A DNA stretch of 7,223 nt, taken from contig JAHEIJ010000110.1 of NCBI GenBank assembly GCA_024639445.1, positions 1 to 7,223 on the forward strand, written 5' to 3'. The notes beneath the pieces were generated by a model. It was given only the letters and a program-made list of their open reading frames with translations, had not been told where the DNA came from and searched no databases. This DNA is from Gammaproteobacteria bacterium (GTDB lineage: Bacteria; Pseudomonadota; Gammaproteobacteria; UBA6429; Thiohalophilaceae). Position numbers and translations under genes: made by a program. Below, piece by piece: positions 6,525-7,223 of this stretch. How positions within the stretch are numbered: position 1 is the stretch's first letter; every line of letters starts with the position of its first letter.

Positions 6525-6546
6525 CTTGATCTTGATAAAGATCGAG
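6525..6546. promoter_or_regulatory. FNR/Anr-like site within a 9-bp inverted repeat
   Basis: CTTGATCTT (6525-6533) and AAGATCGAG (6538-6546) form an inverted repeat around GATA with one G-T mismatch. Overlapping it, TTGAT-CTTG-ATAAA (6526-6539) matches nine of ten fixed positions of the FNR/Anr consensus TTGAT-N4-ATCAA. The centre lies near -74 relative to the start predicted for the dioxygenase promoter, a place from which FNR-type activators can work. Oxygen-responsive control of the dioxygenase, the dsr operon or both is possible. It is also possible that the 9-bp dyad serves an unrelated regulator. Confidence 0.3.
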
Positions 6547-6570
6547 ATAACCCACATCTACACAAACTGG

Positions 6571-6600
6571 TTGAATCACTTTGTTAAACCTGAGTATATC
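6571..6600 (+). promoter_or_regulatory. Candidate sigma70 promoter of the dioxygenase gene
   Basis: TTGAAT (6571-6576) and TATATC (6595-6600) are each four-of-six matches to the -35 and -10 consensus, separated by 18 bases. Transcription would start near 6607, leaving about 45 bases of leader before the first ATG. Moderate matches only. Confidence 0.35.
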
Positions 6601-6652
6601 ACTCGGAAATAACCTGCAAAGTGTGAGCGTATTCTACCGACGACGATGACGA

Positions 6653-7223
6653 ATGCAACCACTTGAAATGACACAAACGAAAATCGATATGATTCCGGCA
6701 GAGGGGTCGTTTAGCCTGGAGGATGACTCGGCTTATCTGGCCTGGCGCGAGGCCAAGCTGGCCGACTATCCTGCAAACGCCGCTGAGCTCCTGGTGGAGA
6801 TCAGGGATGGGAGTCAACTTACGGACGGTGAGTATCAGGCGATGCTGAAGAGTCTTCGCAAGTCCAATATGGCGGTATACCAGTTCGCTGATTCTGCACC
6901 CGTCGATAAATCGGTGATCCATGCCCTGGGTCGCCAGTTCGGCCTGACACATCTGGACAGTAATTTGTGTGCGGATGAAGACAGTATCACTTCTCTGCAG
7001 GTGATCCCCGAGGGACGCAAGCAGGGTTATATTCCATACAGTAATCTACCAATCAGTTGGCATACGGACGGTTATTATAATTCTGTGGAGCAACGGATTC
7101 GTGGCATGTTGTTGCACTGTGTGAGTGATGCGGCACAGGGTGGTGACAATCTGCTGCTGGATCACGAGATTTGCTATATCCATTTGCGTGATACGAATCC
7201 GGACTATATTCATGCCCTGATGC
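6653..7223 (+). CDS. TauD/TfdA-family Fe(II)/2-oxoglutarate-dependent dioxygenase (C-terminus cut by window edge)
   Basis: N-terminal 190 residues of a cytoplasmic non-heme iron oxygenase of the TauD/TfdA/gamma-butyrobetaine hydroxylase superfamily. The iron-binding HxD motif is clear at H137-T-D139 (PISWHTDGYYN), followed by the family stretch GGDNLLLDH at 163-171. The distal His and the 2-oxoglutarate-binding Arg lie beyond the right edge. The N-terminal part (residues 20-80) resembles no specific substrate class I can name, so substrate is unknown; taurine, other sulfonates or a betaine-like compound are only family possibilities. An in-frame TGA at 6647 limits the start to ATGs at 6653, 6668 or 6689; none has a convincing ribosome site, so the longest is given. 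It is divergent from dsrA across about 490 bases, which hints at, but does not prove, shared control. Confidence 0.85.
   Translation, partial: MQPLEMTQTKIDMIPAEGSFSLEDDSAYLAWREAKLADYPANAAELLVEIRDGSQLTDGEYQAMLKSLRKSNMAVYQFADSAPVDKSVIHALGRQFGLTHLDSNLCADEDSITSLQVIPEGRKQGYIPYSNLPISWHTDGYYNSVEQRIRGMLLHCVSDAAQGGDNLLLDHEICYIHLRDTNPDYIHALM

Larger units (their letters stand above)
6160..6652. other. Divergent intergenic region between dsrA and the dioxygenase gene
   Basis: About 490 bases without a supportable gene. It must hold the start signals for the dsr operon (leftward) and for the dioxygenase (rightward). No convincing sigma70 promoter for dsrA was found: the best -10 candidate on the minus strand is TAAGAT (near 6205), with a poor -35 (3 of 6 matches) 17 bases away. 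The region contains several dyads described separately: a leader hairpin at the dsrA ribosome site, a small GC hairpin (6212-6225), a G4/C4 cluster (6293-6330), paired AT-rich palindromes (6362-6396) and an FNR-like site in an inverted repeat (6525-6546). A further weak dyad TGGTT/AACCA lies at 6467-6483. No tRNA, repeat array or mobile-element end is visible. Confidence 0.7.

Noticed and set aside
6599..6952. Minus-strand open frame of 117 codons near the right end
   Set aside because: It overlaps the dioxygenase gene antisense, and that gene carries a clear HxD motif. The minus frame shows no family features.
6689..7223. Shorter start of the dioxygenase at the ATG at 6689
   Set aside because: Possible, but no better ribosome site than the upstream ATGs at 6653 or 6668. 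The longest frame was used and the uncertainty stated.

Overview
The window carries most of a reverse-type dissimilatory sulfite reductase (dsr) operon from a sulfur-oxidising bacterium. It is read on the minus strand in the order dsrA-dsrB-dsrE-dsrF-dsrH-dsrC-dsrM-dsrK (positions 6159 down to 1; dsrK runs off the left edge). The presence of dsrEFH between dsrB and dsrC, and the gene order itself, match the oxidative pathway of Allochromatium-like Gammaproteobacteria rather than sulfate reducers. The protein sequences fit a gammaproteobacterial sulfur oxidiser; the exact genus cannot be named from this window.

Layout: 1-1380 dsrK (C-terminus missing), 1419-2159 dsrM, 2240-2572 dsrC, 2612-2920 dsrH, 2935-3342 dsrF, 3355-3747 dsrE, 3769-4845 dsrB, 4903-6159 dsrA. 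Gaps inside the operon are 12 to 80 bases. Two of them (dsrA-dsrB and dsrC-dsrM) contain clear inverted repeats that could form RNA hairpins. From 6160 to 6652 lies a gene-free region of about 490 bases with several dyads and candidate regulatory sites. From 6653 to the right edge a divergent gene on the plus strand encodes the first 190 residues of a TauD/TfdA-type Fe(II)/2-oxoglutarate dioxygenase.

How the genes work together (established for the family): DsrEFH passes persulfide sulfur to the C-terminal cysteines of DsrC; DsrAB, a siroheme and [4Fe-4S] enzyme, oxidises this sulfur to sulfite in the cytoplasm; the membrane complex containing DsrM and DsrK is thought to handle DsrC redox state and electron flow to the quinone pool. 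All key residues are intact: siroheme cysteines of DsrA, Cys78 of DsrE, Cys20 of DsrH, Cys98/Cys109 of DsrC, NarI-like heme histidines in DsrM and the CCG motif in DsrK. The metabolic core is therefore well known. The less-described parts are the divergent dioxygenase, the regulatory region it shares with dsrA, and the hairpins between genes.
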